Part shown: positions 35,278 to 46,448 of the stretch, in pieces
How positions within the stretch are numbered: position 1 is the first letter of the stretch
Layout: every line of letters starts with the position of its first letter
DNA from: Ricinus communis
Lineage: Eukaryota; Streptophyta; Magnoliopsida; Malpighiales; Euphorbiaceae
Direction of reading: 5' to 3'
DNA: 64,000 nucleotides
Assembly (NCBI RefSeq): GCF_019578655.1
Contig: NC_063256.1
Coordinates: forward strand, 27,266,342 to 27,330,341
Made by a program: the position numbers and the translations under genes
The notes under the pieces: generated by a model
What the model was told of the DNA's origin: nothing
What the model saw: only the letters and a program-made list of their open reading frames with translations
The model's database searches: none

Positions 35278-36306
35278 ATTGAAGGGAAAGGCTAACTTAA
35301 AGTCCTAAGCAAGATAAATGAGATATAAAAAAGAAGCATACTTCATCTTCTTCTTATCTTTACATCAACATTCCTTGATTCGGCAGCTAGCTCTCGAGTC
35401 CTCTCGAACCTTGCAAATTTAGGTGAAGTGGTAATCTAAAGTTGGACCCAAGCTTTGAAGTTGTCATCTGTGGTAAGGTCGCCTTGAGCATCAAGATTGA
35501 GCTCTATAGTACGGTGGGGCCAAAGTCTCTCAACTTTGTCCAAGAAGTCTTGTCTCAGTGGAAAACCTTCAAATTCGGCAGGGAATTCTAAGATCAGCTG
35601 CTTTTATCCATACTAGCAATGTAGTCTCGAAGGTGTGCAACAGTGGATGCTCGTAAGCTAGGTAAGGGTACACAACCGCTATATACTAGGAGTATGATGT
35701 GCTTGATTCTCCACTAAGTGCAAGTCTAGCGGGTGAGTGTGTCCGGAACACCATCCATCTAAGAAATCCAACCTTCATGATCTTACAGTGTAGCAATAAA
35801 GCAGACCTGCACGGGCTTTGGCTCATACTTGCCAATGTCCCTTGGGATGGTCAGTATTTGAAGCTTTTTGGGCAACCAAATCTATAAAAAGAGAAAGAAA
35901 AAGAGAAAGGAAATAAAAATAAAAGGTAAGTTGAAAATCTGAAAGGGCGGCTTAAGCAAAAACATAGTCTACTAAGTTGAGAACCCGAAAAGAGCTGCTT
36001 TGGCAAAAATTAAGATAATAGCCTACTAAGTTAAAAAATCCCAAAGGGCGGGTTAGGAAATAATTAAGGAAAAAATAGAAAGAAAAGAAATTTGGTTGCA
36101 TAAATACAAGAGAATGAGGCTACCGCCAAATTGTAAATGGGTTTTGTACATGTCTAACCCAATGATAGTTTCAACCAAGATAACTAAAACTAGATCTACC
36201 CCATATGCTCCACTTGATTAATAATGCCAATAATTCTGATATCTCCTATGTCTTGAGGAGAAATCAGCAAGAATTAGACATAAAGGCAAAAGCTCAACAT
36301 CCTAAC
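35278..36306 (+). other. Element D: internal noncoding sequence
   Basis: Resembles 42440-42780 of element B: GAAGTCTTGTCTCAG, then two copies of a GTTGAAAATCTGAAAGGGC-type unit near 35930 and 36030, then AGAAAAGAAATTTGGTTG. In element B this is the region upstream of the 3' LTR, so gag and pol of D have been deleted. No supported coding region on the plus strand. Confidence 0.5.
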
Positions 36307-36720
36307 CTAAGTAGGTGTACCTCTCTCTTTCTTCTCAGAGCAAGAGATCAATGGGATAAGGGTAATATGCTCACCAACAAAATGGAAAGGTAGCTCAGTA
36401 GGGGCCATGTTAAATAACTCAACTAGTTTGCTAGGAAAAGGGTCATCTAGCCTTGGCAAAGCAATCAGATGAGTAGAATCAATGGGGCCTCCAAGAATGA
36501 CAGAAAATTCTTCAATCATAGGGCATAGCTCTTGCTTGTTGAAGTTAAAAACATGATCCTTTGGATAGCAAAAGTTGATAGCTGAGTGAAGAAAGTCATA
36601 ATCAAATTTGATATGTTGCATCGCTTTGAAGGAAAGGTGAAATTTCCCAAGCTTGATCCACTCATCGCTAATAAGGGTTTTGAGAAGGGTTTTTATCGCT
36701 TTGGCACTCCTTTGGATCAT
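36307..36720 (-). CDS. Antisense additional ORF of a Tat-like element (DUF7745-like), fragment
   Basis: A 137-codon open frame on the minus strand, antisense to the element D sequence on its left. The segment HVFNFNKQELCPMIEEFSVI resembles the conserved part of the additional ORFs carried by Tat/Ogre-type elements and related plant mobile-domain proteins (pattern: aromatic-x-F, then ELCPTIEEY). Antisense ORFs between pol and the 3' LTR are known from several Tat lineages. The usual protein is several hundred residues, so this is an N-terminal or central fragment. Function of the family is unknown. Confidence 0.55.
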   Translation of the reverse strand: MIQRSAKAIKTLLKTLISDEWIKLGKFHLSFKAMQHIKFDYDFLHSAINFCYPKDHVFNFNKQELCPMIEEFSVILGGPIDSTHLIALPRLDDPFPSKLVELFNMAPTELPFHFVGEHITLIPLISCSEKKERGTPT

Positions 36721-37635
36721 GGTTTTTTTTCATCTAAAGATATGAAACGCGTATAGGGAAGTATAAAGGGATGTGTGTGTATTTAAAGATAAAAAATCAG
36801 TGTTCGGATCAGACTCTGCAACCATAGAGCCGACCAGCTCTGCTCCACAGCCAATTGGTTGTGTTATGTCATCAACTGAATTTTGGGTTTTTCTTAGATT
36901 TTGGAGCACTTATCGAGCCTTAGTCATTTATGGAACCTATACGCATGATATTCAATGATTAAACAAGTACTAGACACAGATTTAAAGATCAAAATGTGAA
37001 GTTTTATATATCATGAAAAGTCATGTCATACAAAGCAGTAAAAGTAAAAATATAAAAAAGGCAACTAAAGTTAGAAGTCATTGGGGCTCTCTCCCAAGTC
37101 CTCCCCTTATCAGAGTCAGCACCTATGCCTTGGGTCTGAAGAGTGGACAGTTGGAAAGTCAGGGTCTCGATTTGGTCGGAGTGAACTCCAGAGCGAGGCT
37201 TAACTCTAAAGCCAGCCAATGATTGACAATACCATATGGACTCTAGTAGGATATCATGGGGTCGAAAAGGAACGAGATGGTCCCCGAGATCACATCAGAT
37301 GTCACCATAGGTGGCGCTTTAGAGGCAGCAACTGTTGAGTAGCCCGTGATGCGAGGTAGGCTTGGGACAACGAGCCAACTGCTCCTCTGACTTAGAAGCT
37401 CGAGGTGCAAGATGTGAAAACTAAGACAAAGGAATGAGGATAGTGGATAAGATAAAGGCAACTCGGAACATGTTGGGTCCTTTCTCCTACCCATAGATCC
37501 TCTCTCCCAAGTGTCATGCTCGACAAGGGGGACCAACCAGGATAACCTCTACTCGAGATTCATGGTACATCGCATATAAGGGTCCCAGTCACGAAGCTCC
37601 CTGAACCAATCTTCGTGAATCTGAAAAATGCAAGG
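36721..37635 (-). other. Further element D remnant
   Basis: No complete gene. Minus-strand pieces such as DQIETLTFQLSTLQTQGI (about 37160) and HEDWFRELRDWDPYMRC (about 37600) look protein-like and may be parts of the same antisense ORF. A copy of the AGCC palindromic words of element B occurs near 36825-36860 (GAGCCGACCAGCTC, AGCCAATTGGTT). Element B's LTR starts at 37636. Confidence 0.4.
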
Positions 37636-39757
37636 TGTCAGTACCATTTTTCCGGATTCAAATATTGAGGGAAAAAAAGAAAACCCTATGATGAGAGTTA
37701 ATATTTTCTCGGGTCTTGAAAGGCGAAGGACAGATGAATCCGAGGCTAGGGTCAAGGTTAATCCAGCTGGAATTACCTTCTTCAAATCAATTTGGACCTA
37801 ATTGTCAGAAAAAATTAAGTTTAAGGTCAAAATGATAGTTTTTACAAATTCAGGGACCTAATTGTAAGTTTTCCATAAACTTTTCTTATGTAAAGCCAAT
37901 TGGCTGTACATATAAAGCCGATAGAGATTTTGACTCTCGATTTCATTTTTCGGATAATTTTACGTCTAGATTCTAGAAGGTTTCCTAAACCATAATCATT
38001 ATTTTATCGATAATTACTTAAATTTTAAATAAGTAAATGGGATATTTATCGATATTTCTTAGGATATATCTCTTTCTCTAGGATTTTCTTTAAAACCCGA
38101 CCTCTATAAATAGTAAGAGGTGTTTAGGGTTTCAGGGAGGAGGCAAGAATTGAGATTCGATCATAAGTGAAATTCAGAAAGAAAAAACACTCAGAAAGAA
38201 GAAAAATAGAGAAAAATCAAAACAAAATATAAAGTATTGCACTGTCGATCATAGTAGTCATTAGAAGATCCAAGCCACTAAAGAAAGATCCACTTTAGGA
38301 AACAAGCCACAGAATAAAGATCATTTTTGGAAACTTTTTCTAATGAACAAAAGGTTTCTCTGAGTCAGATCCAGCTTTGGGTTCCTACCCAATTTTTGCC
38401 CGAGAATTGCATATCCAATATACACGATGACAACCTGAGAGTTTCTACCACCATACATCAACATTCATCATAAAACTGGTTCTTTCATCCTTTTTTTTGT
38501 CTTTTATTTATTTTTTTATATTATTTGCACTTAGAAATATTATTAGGGTTTTTTTCTTTGATAAGCATGATTAGATTAGGTCTTCATGAATATGCATGTT
38601 AATAGAGGCACATCTATTCTAGCCCAATTACATGTTATGCTCTTCGGATTCCAACCTTTAAGCCTATTGGACTATTTATTATGAGAAGGCCTATTCATTG
38701 TGATTTCTGCCCTAACTAAGTTCGAACCCTAACTAAACATGTCAAAGCCCACTAGTCTAATTGGATTTTAAGGCTTAGGCCTAATTAATGTGTATTAACC
38801 TATTAGACCATTAGATTCATGTGGATCAGTTTTCAACCCTAAGTCTAAGTGGCCCAGTTTATTTAATCAATGATGTAATCATGTATTATTGGGTTAACAT
38901 GCAATAGACAACAAAATAATAACAAGAAAATAAAGCAGAAAAGGAAATCCTAGCTATTACAACCAGCCTACAACTATGATTACAGAATTAGAAAGGCCTA
39001 AAACTGAACAGGGGCTAAGAATACATTAAAAACTGCCAAAAAGCAAAAAAAAATATAGGGGCGAGTATGGTTAGCCAATTGGCTATGCATGAAGAGTCGA
39101 TTGGCTCTGGAATCCAAGAGGCATATTCCTTCCATTTCTCCTTTGTTCACTAGTTTAGTCTCACACTCTAGAATCGATTTTCAAATGTACAGATGTTAAG
39201 AAATTAATTAAAATTAGATAAAATAGATAAAAAATAATAAAATAAAGTTATTAAAGCTAAAAAAAACTAAAATCACTAAAAATCCTAAATTTCTATAAAT
39301 TGACAATAGATTATCAAAGCAAAGAATCGTGTTTTATTTAAGCTTAATTACTAAATTATATTAATAAAAGAACTCAATATTAACCCTATAACATGTTAAT
39401 AGGCTTGATTAAAATGGGCTAGACTTAGGTGTATTGTGTGATGTTTTGGCATGCATGTGTATAAAATGCTTGCATTTATAGGGAATATTTTGTTAAACAA
39501 TAGATTTAAAGACTAATATACACAAATAAGAAAGTTGGCTTCCTGATCTATCTCTGGACTCTATGGCTTAAGCTTCCTTAAGGAATCTGAGTAAAGCCAC
39601 TCATTAGTAAAAGTATCCCGGTGATTACCCGAGTGGCAACTCATATCTCCGCACTATTCTCAGTGATTAGTTAATATGTTCCTGATTAGGTTGAAAAGCC
39701 TTACAATTTTGTAGTCACTAAAGACACTTGGGTGCGCGCACGAAACTGCTGCCCACA
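37636..39757 (+). repeat. Left LTR of element B, with internal inversion
   Basis: Starts TGTCAGTACC and ends just before the primer site. 37636-38605 aligns directly with 43884-44956, and 39400 onward with 45905-46067. The part between, 38606-39391, aligns with 45046-45857 only in reverse complement. The U3 has AGCCAATTGGCTGTACAT near 37900 and a TATA box TATAAATAG at 38105-38113. Confidence 0.75.
38105..38113 (+). promoter_or_regulatory. TATA box of element B left LTR
   Basis: TATAAATAG, conserved in the right LTR at 44440-44448, lying about 190 bases after the AGCC-type palindromic words. Confidence 0.6.
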
Positions 39758-39758
39758 G

Positions 39759-39776
39759 TGGCGACTCTACTGGGGA
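39759..39776 (+). other. Primer-binding site of element B
   Basis: TGGCGACTCTACTGGGGA lies one base after the left LTR. This form is typical of Tat/Ogre elements, which are reported to use an arginine tRNA; I assign the tRNA from memory and with caution. Confidence 0.6.
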
Positions 39777-40448
39777 TAAGAGAAGTTGATTCTAGTGTAT
39801 GTTTGTCTTTAAATTGTTTATTTAACAAATTATTCTTGCATCACTACAGCCCTAATGGCATCCGCTAACGGTTCTTTGATTCCACTCAAATCCTAGAATT
39901 GCGACACTAGCTACCATCACTTACAAGTAATTAGTGAATTTCCTTCGCCGCATGGATCCTTGAATGGGGAGACGAGCCAAGGAAGAGCACTTTTTGCTTG
40001 TGGGAGCCTTTTATCCTTATCTAAGACTCAGCACATGGTAATGACCGTTGTAATCTCCCTTAGGAATCCTGTTGCTTGGTATATGAGATGTTCTTCCTTA
40101 TAAGTGTTTTAAAGGCCTTAATCCAAACATGGAACCAGGCCTCAGGCCCAAAATATGCAAGCTTTTATGCTTACACTGAGAAACATCACCGTGTTTATTT
40201 TAATTCGCTTTGAGAGCTTATGGCATGCATGTCGGGCCTACTATCCATTGTTGATAGAAAGCCCAAACCTAAAATTCTAGGGAAGAAAGACTCGCCATGA
40301 ACTGTGTATGGGAGAAATAAGATTGGAAGGATGAATTTTATATTATTATGTGTGCTAACTTTTTTTTATCCTTGTGCATCTCACATGCATCATGCATACC
40401 ATGCATTTTGCACTTTTTGAAGCCATTTTAGATTATCATCCTCAATTT

Positions 40449-41486
40449 GGGTAAAACAAGAATGTGATATCAAGAGGGCACATCTCACTAGCAATCAAGA
40501 CAAGAGCCCAAGAAGTAGCACTTCAGAAGTTGAAACAAATATAGCCCACAAGCAAGATATTGATGCTATCAAGACTATAATCGTAGCTGGCCTAAGGATT
40601 ATGATCCGTGAGGAACTTCGACAAGCTTTGGATGAGATTTTTGAGAAACAGACTATTCAAAAGGCTGTTGTTGCCCCTGTAACTGCTACTCATGATTTGG
40701 AAGTACGTGATGACTATATGCCAGAACAAGCTAAGAAAGAGCCAGCTCTTATTATAAAAGCCGTTATGGAATCTGAGATTTTGCAGAGTCTGACTAAAAG
40801 GCTTGACAAGATGCAAGATATGCTGAAAGATCAAGGTTTAGATTCAACCTTTGATTTTGACAAATTGATGCTGACTAGAGAGGACACGTTACCTTCCAAA
40901 TTTTGTATTGCCTGAAATGCATAAGTTCAATGAAACTGGAGATCCAAAGGTGCAACTGAAACAATATTCTACTGTCATGAGTATAACTCATTTGGCTAAG
41001 ACCCAAATCATCAAGTTGTTTGTACTCTCATTAGAAGGGCCATCTATGAACTAGTACCATGGATTAGAAAGGCCCATCAAGTCTGTTTATAAAAGGCTTT
41101 GTGGTGATTTTGTGAAGCAATATGACTACAATGTTCACTTAGAAGTCTATATAAGAGATTTTGAATCGACAAAGCAAAAGTCAAATGAGTTATTTTTTGA
41201 CTTCCTGACCAGATGGAGGAATAAAGCAGTTCTAATGAAGAACAAGCCTTTTGAGAAGGATCAAGTTCGGATGGTATTTTAGAATGTACTCCCATCTTGG
41301 GTGGAAAAACTGCAAATGATGAATCCTGAGACCTTCTTAGGCTTGTACGATGATGGCTTACAAGTAGAAGAAATGGAAAATGCTAAAACTAGTTAGAGCA
41401 TGAAAAACTTTGAAGCTACAGAGATCAAAGACCTACCATATGAAGATGATGAAGCTTCACAGGATCCAGCTCATGATTTGTTTTAA
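40449..41486 (+). pseudogene. Decayed gag of element B (Tat/Ogre type)
   Basis: The frame enters near 40449 and runs through SEVETNIAHKQDIDAIKTII and MIREELRQALDEIFEKQ to about 40890, where a frameshift occurs. It continues as LPEMHKFNETGDPKVQLKQY, ERPIKSVYKRLCGDFVKQYD, NELFFDFLTRWRNKAVLMKN and LPSWVEKLQMMNPETF to TAA at 41484. The pattern HKF-x-GTGDPK-x-HLKQY with later YSFN-type and NES-type segments is typical of Tat/Ogre gag. Internal stops lie near 41053, 41281 and 41396. No zinc knuckle is seen, which is common in Ogre gag. Confidence 0.72.
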
Positions 41487-43260
41487 CACAAAAAAACATG
41501 ATTATGCTTTAAGGACTAGTGGTATAACTTCGGTTTTGCTTCTTTTATGATGTTTATCTTCATGGTATTCTGCATTACAATGATTATTACATGAGTATGT
41601 TTAATATTAATTCTATTTGAATTGATTTTTTAATCTACGCCTAAATAACAATCCTAAGTACATTTTTATCGCACATAACATAACTTTTGAAGAGAGAAAA
41701 GTGAGAGAACAAATGAAAAAAGGAAAAAAGAAAAGAAAAGAAAAAGAGATAGTATCTAATACGTATGATTGAATTCAAGCTAGGAAAATTATTCGAAACA
41801 CTAGGGAAAAGCGAGAAGGCCGAGTTCATCCTCCATTACATTAATTACAACCTTGAGAACAATAAGGACCTCAAAGATTAGAAGAGATTAAAGATTATTG
41901 TTCTAACCCTTAAAAGTGCAAGACCTATTGCATTTAACTCCAAAAAGAAATCTAAATCAAGTTAAAAACTTCCATATAAAAAAAAGAGATAAGAAAATTA
42001 TTATTCTCGAAGATGCTGAAAGGAATTTAAACTTCGTGGGCAATAAGTTCACAAGTCAATTTGTACTGTTTCAGATACTATCTTTTTAAAAGGAAAGATA
42101 AAAATTAAAAAAATGGACCCTGCTGACTAGAGGACTTGTGTAGGCTAGTCAGGCAAAATTTAAAGAAAAAGTGAGAAAAAAATAGTTGACTAGAAAATCT
42201 GAAAGGACTAATTGATAACAAGAGTAGTATTATATGAAATAGAAAATGTACCCATTTGTGCCCTTATTGAATGAAAAAATTTGATTAGAATTTGTATCAA
42301 ACTTGCACATCAATTTTCATTGCTTGTAAACTGCTAGAAGGAGAAAATGGAATAAGAAGCAGAATCTATGAGATCTAAATTGAAGCAAGATCATTTTTTC
42401 TTCGACTTTTGTTCTTGTGTTTCTTGCGAAAAAACCCAAAAATTTATAGCACTTAAGTCTCCATCAATCTTGACATCATGCACAATGAATTGGCAGAGTC
42501 AAAACCTTTCGGCATGCATTTAAAGAAGTCTTATCTCAGGGAAAGTCCTGAAAATCAGTGGAATCATCTACAAGCTTGAGAAAAGAGATTAGAAGTACTC
42601 GAGTAACCAAATCTGCAAAAAAATAAAAATAAGAAAAAAGAGAAAATAAAGAAAAGAAAATGATAAGTTGAAAACCTGAAAGGGCAGCTTAGGCAAAAAT
42701 AGAGTCTGCTAAGTTGAAAACCTGAAAGGGTAGCTTAGGCAAAAATTAAGACGTGAAAGTATGAAAGAAAAGAGATTTGGTTGTTATTTGCATGAGATTA
42801 TCATGAAGTCAACTGTCACTACACAAGTATCAATACAGCCTCTAGGAAAAAACTATTCAGTTGTTACATGCTTGAGTTATCTCTCGAACCATGCTTCTTA
42901 TAGTCATCATGATTTTTAGGTCTCTAATATACATCATTGTCTCGATCTCTTTCCATCGACCATTAGGCTCCATGCCATGTGCCGAAAGGCAAGTGAGCGA
43001 ACTCTCAAAATGTTAATGTGGATGGGCACCAGAATGCCTCTATCCAAGCTAAAGGATGATCTTTAGGAATACATTACATGTCATACATAACATGCATATG
43101 ATGCACCCTCATTACTTTTTGCTTAAGGTAATATCTGTACACTTGTATATGTACCATTAACCTGTAATAGGAAAATAAATAAAAGTTTGATGAATAAGAA
43201 TCTCGCTGCAACAAGTGTTGATCTACACTCAGTTTACTTTCTAAAGGAAAACTCATAAGT
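41487..43260 (+). other. Element B internal sequence without pol
   Basis: About 1.8 kb, A-rich, no coding region supported. It contains two copies of a GTTGAAAACCTGAAAGGG-type unit (42668 and 42714) also found in element D. The expected pol domains are absent. Confidence 0.55.
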
Positions 43261-43261
43261 T

Positions 43262-43620
43262 TACATCCTGAAGTGGAAGATGATTAGCTCATTCCCTGAA
43301 GTGGAAAATCAGTTTACTTCCTGAAGTGAAATATCATCATACATCTCACAGTGGAAGATCACAAGCCTATTCCCAGAAGCATAGAACCAGTTCAAGTTCT
43401 AAAGAACAAGTGTACTCTTTAAAGCGGAGATTATCAAAGTTACTTTCTGAAGTTGAAGATCATCAATTTATATCGTGAAGTGGAATAATCATCATCCTAG
43501 AGTAGAATACAACTAGTGGAAGATCATTAATTCACATCCCAAAGTGGAAGTTATCTAAGAGAATAAAGTACATACCAAATCATAACCCGAAGCGAAAATT
43601 ACAACATAATTGCATCCCAA
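43262..43620 (+). repeat. Degenerate tandem repeats, CTGAAGTGGAAGATCA type
   Basis: A unit of roughly 30-35 bases built on TCCTGAAGTGGAAGATCATnA recurs about ten times with substitutions and spacing changes. It lies in the region before the 3' LTR, where Tat/Ogre elements often carry tandem repeats. Confidence 0.65.
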
Positions 43621-43675
43621 TATGGAAAGTAATCAACAAGGCAGAGGGAAATCTTTGCAAGTACAAAATTAGCAT

Positions 43676-43806
43676 GCGCGGTTCCTATATCAACGGGCAT
43701 GGTTCCTAAATCAACAGGCATGGTTTTCAAATCATCGAGCGTGGCTCCCAAATCAGATAGGCATGGTTCCCAAACCATTGGGCGTGGTTCCCAAATCGAC
43801 AGGCAT
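43676..43806 (+). repeat. Six tandem copies of a 21-22-bp unit (GGCATGGTTCCCAAATCAAC)
   Basis: Units start near 43676, 43697, 43718, 43739, 43761 and 43782, each of the form GCRYGGTTCCYAAATCnnnr. A second, unrelated array next to 43262-43620. Short and imperfect, without the spacer pattern of a CRISPR. Confidence 0.75.
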
Positions 43807-43883
43807 ATCCTTGATGTCTAAGATTGGTCTCAATTTATTTAATGCATTTGCATGCTCATAAATTTTGACAAATCAGGGATAGT

Positions 43884-46067
43884 CGTCAGCATCCCTTTCT
43901 CGGATTCAGATATTAAAGAAAAAATGGAAAACCCCATGATGAGAGTTACTATTTTCTCGAGTCTCGAGAGATGAAGGACAAGCGAATCCAAGGCTAGGCT
44001 CGAGGTTAATCTAGCTAGGATTACCTTTTTGAAATCAATTTGGACCTAATTGTCATAAAAAATTAATTTTGAGGGTCAAAATGGTAGTTTTTATAAATTC
44101 AAGGACCTAATTATAAGTTTTCCATAAAATTTTCTTATGTAAAGCCTATCAGTTGTATGTAGAGCCGATTGGCTGTACATAGAGCCGATCAGCTGTACAT
44201 AAAGCCGATGTGGCTGTACATAGAGTCAATCAATTGTACAAAGTGTCGATTGAGATTTTGACTCCTGACGTTGTTTTTTCAGACAACTTTATGTATGGAT
44301 ACAGATTCTAGAAGATTTTCTAGATGATAATCATTGTTTTATCGATAATTAATTAAATTTTAAATAAATAAATGGAATATTTATCGATATTTTCTAGGAT
44401 ATATCTCTTTCTCTAGGCTTTTCTTTAAAACCCTACCTCTATAAATAGTAAGAGGTGTTTAGGGTTTCAAGGAGGAGGCAAGAATTGAGATTCGATCATA
44501 AGTGAAATTAAGAAAGAAGAAATACTAAGAAAGAAAAAAAAAAGACAATCAAAAGAGAGCAGAAATAATTGCACTATCGATCCTAGTAGTCATTAGAAGA
44601 TTCAAGCCACTAAAGGAAGAACTACTTTAACAAACAAGCAACAGAAGAAAGATCATTTTTGAAAACTTTTTCTAATCAATAGAAAGTTTCTCTAAGCTAG
44701 ATCTAGCTTTGAATTCCTACGCAATTTTTACTTCAATTGCTTCCTCATCGCTCGAGACTCGCAGATCCAACATACACGATGACAACCTAAGGGTTTATTC
44801 CACCATACATCTGTATTCATCATAAAATTGGTTCTTTCATTCTTTCTTTTGTCTTTTATTTGGTTTTTATATTATTTGCTCTAAAAAACATGATTAGGGT
44901 TTTTTCCTTTGATAAGCATGATTAGATTAGGTTTTCATGAATATGCATGTTAATAGGGTTTTGAATCTGATAATAAGAACTATGGTTTTTAGAGATATGA
45001 TATTTTGCTAATTAGGATTTTAGATTTAATTAAAACATATTTTAGGCTTAATATTGAGGTCTTTTATTAATATGATTTAATAATTAAGCTTAAATAAAAC
45101 ATGATTCTTTGCTTTAATAATCTAATGTCAGTTTATAAGATTTTAGGGTTTTTAGTGATTTTAGGTTTTTTTAGCTTCTATAACTTTATTTTGTTATTTT
45201 TATCTATTTTATCTAATTGTAATTAATTTTAACATCTGTGCATGTGAAAATCGACTCTGGAGTGTGAGACTAAACTGGTGAACAAAGGAGAAATCGAAGG
45301 AATCTACCCCTCAGACTCTAGATCCGATCGGCTCAATATAGAGCTAATTGGCTCTATACTGAGCTGATCGGCTCTTCATATACAGCCAATCAGCTAACCA
45401 TGCTAGTCCCCATATTCTTTTTCTTTTTTGGCAGTTTTTAATGCATTCTTAGCCCTTGTTAAGTTTTAGGCCTTTCTGATTCTGTAATCGTAGTTGTAGG
45501 TGGGTTGTAATAGCTAGAGTTTCCTTTTCTACTTTATTTCCTTTATTATTATTTTTCTATTTATTGCATGTTAACCCAATACATGATTATATGATTGATT
45601 AAATAAAATGGGCCATTAGACTTAGGGCTAAAAACTATTCCAACATGAATATGATAGTCTAATAGGTTAATACACTTTAATTGGGCCTAAAGCTTAAAAA
45701 TCCAATTAGACTAGTGGGCTTCGACATGTTTAGTTAGGGTTTGAACTTAGTTATGGCAGAAATCACAATGAATGGGCCTTCTCATAATTAGTCCAATAGG
45801 TTGAAAGGCTGGAACCCAAAGAGCATGACATGTAATTAGGCTAGAATAGGTGGGCCTCATGCATAATTGGTTAGTAAATTAGACTAATAATTTTAAATGA
45901 GGGCTAGGCTTGAATAAAATGGGCTAGACTTAGGTGTATTATGTGGTATTTTGGCATGTCTATGTATAAAATGCCTACAATTATAGAGAATATTTTGTTA
46001 AACGATAAATTTAAAGACTAATATACATAAATAAGAAAGTTGGCTTCCAGATATATCTCTGGACTCT
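43884..46067 (+). repeat. Right LTR of element B (3'-truncated)
   Basis: Aligns with the left LTR and with element D as described for those. It starts CGTCAGCATCC where the left has TGTCAGTACC, so its TG end is mutated. TATA box TATAAATAG at 44440-44448. It has an expanded array of AGCCGATnGGCTGTACAT words at 44146-44262 and another cluster of AGCCRATyGGCT words at 45323-45400. The homology ends at GGACTCTA near 46067. Confidence 0.75.
44146..44262 (+). repeat. AGCCGAT-GGCTGTACAT tandem array in element B right LTR
   Basis: Five tandem units of about 20-21 bases, each built on the near-palindrome AGCCGATyrGCT plus GTACATA. The left LTR has one full and one partial unit at the same place (37897-37930), so the array has grown or shrunk after or before insertion. 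Confidence 0.75.
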
Positions 46068-46448
46068 AAACAAGAACTAACACTAGAGTATAAACTCCCA
46101 AAATATATTAATCATCAAGTCTTAACTTGAAAATTCATACTAGACTTCTATAGCCTTTAGAAAACCCTAATTCAAAGTTATTAGGGAATTATAACACAAA
46201 TAGTATAGAGATAAACATCATAACTAAAAGAGATAACTAAAGACAAAGTCCTAATATCGCTAAAATATTATGTAGCCACCCATTAGAAGTAAGAAAACCT
46301 AGTTTCTTTAAGTCACATGCATGGGCCATCTTTGGTGGAGCTAATTAGGCCCAGACTCCTTTATGTGCACCTTTATGCTCATTAACCCACATTAGATTCC
46401 TTCAAGCCCAATAGACTGAATTAGATTAATGAGCCTTGAATTTGAATT
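46068..46448. other. Unassigned sequence between two LTRs
   Basis: About 380 bases, AT-rich, no coding region. Phrases such as GGCCCAGACTCC and AGCCCAATAGACTG suggest it too derives from an LTR, but I cannot place it. Confidence 0.35.

Larger units (their letters stand above)
37636..46067 (+). mobile_element. Element B: Tat/Ogre-like element with gag but no pol
   Basis: Two LTRs (37636-39757 and 43884-46067) frame about 4.1 kb that holds a primer site, a gag ORF and noncoding sequence with tandem repeats. No protease, reverse transcriptase, RNase H or integrase motif is visible, so it would depend on a helper. The right LTR lacks the last about 240 bases of the left one, so the right end and any target duplication are lost. 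The left LTR carries an inversion. Confidence 0.75.

Noticed and set aside
43262..43806. CRISPR-like look of regular short repeats
   Set aside because: Units are directly adjacent or degenerate, with no unique spacers, and the context is a plant retrotransposon.
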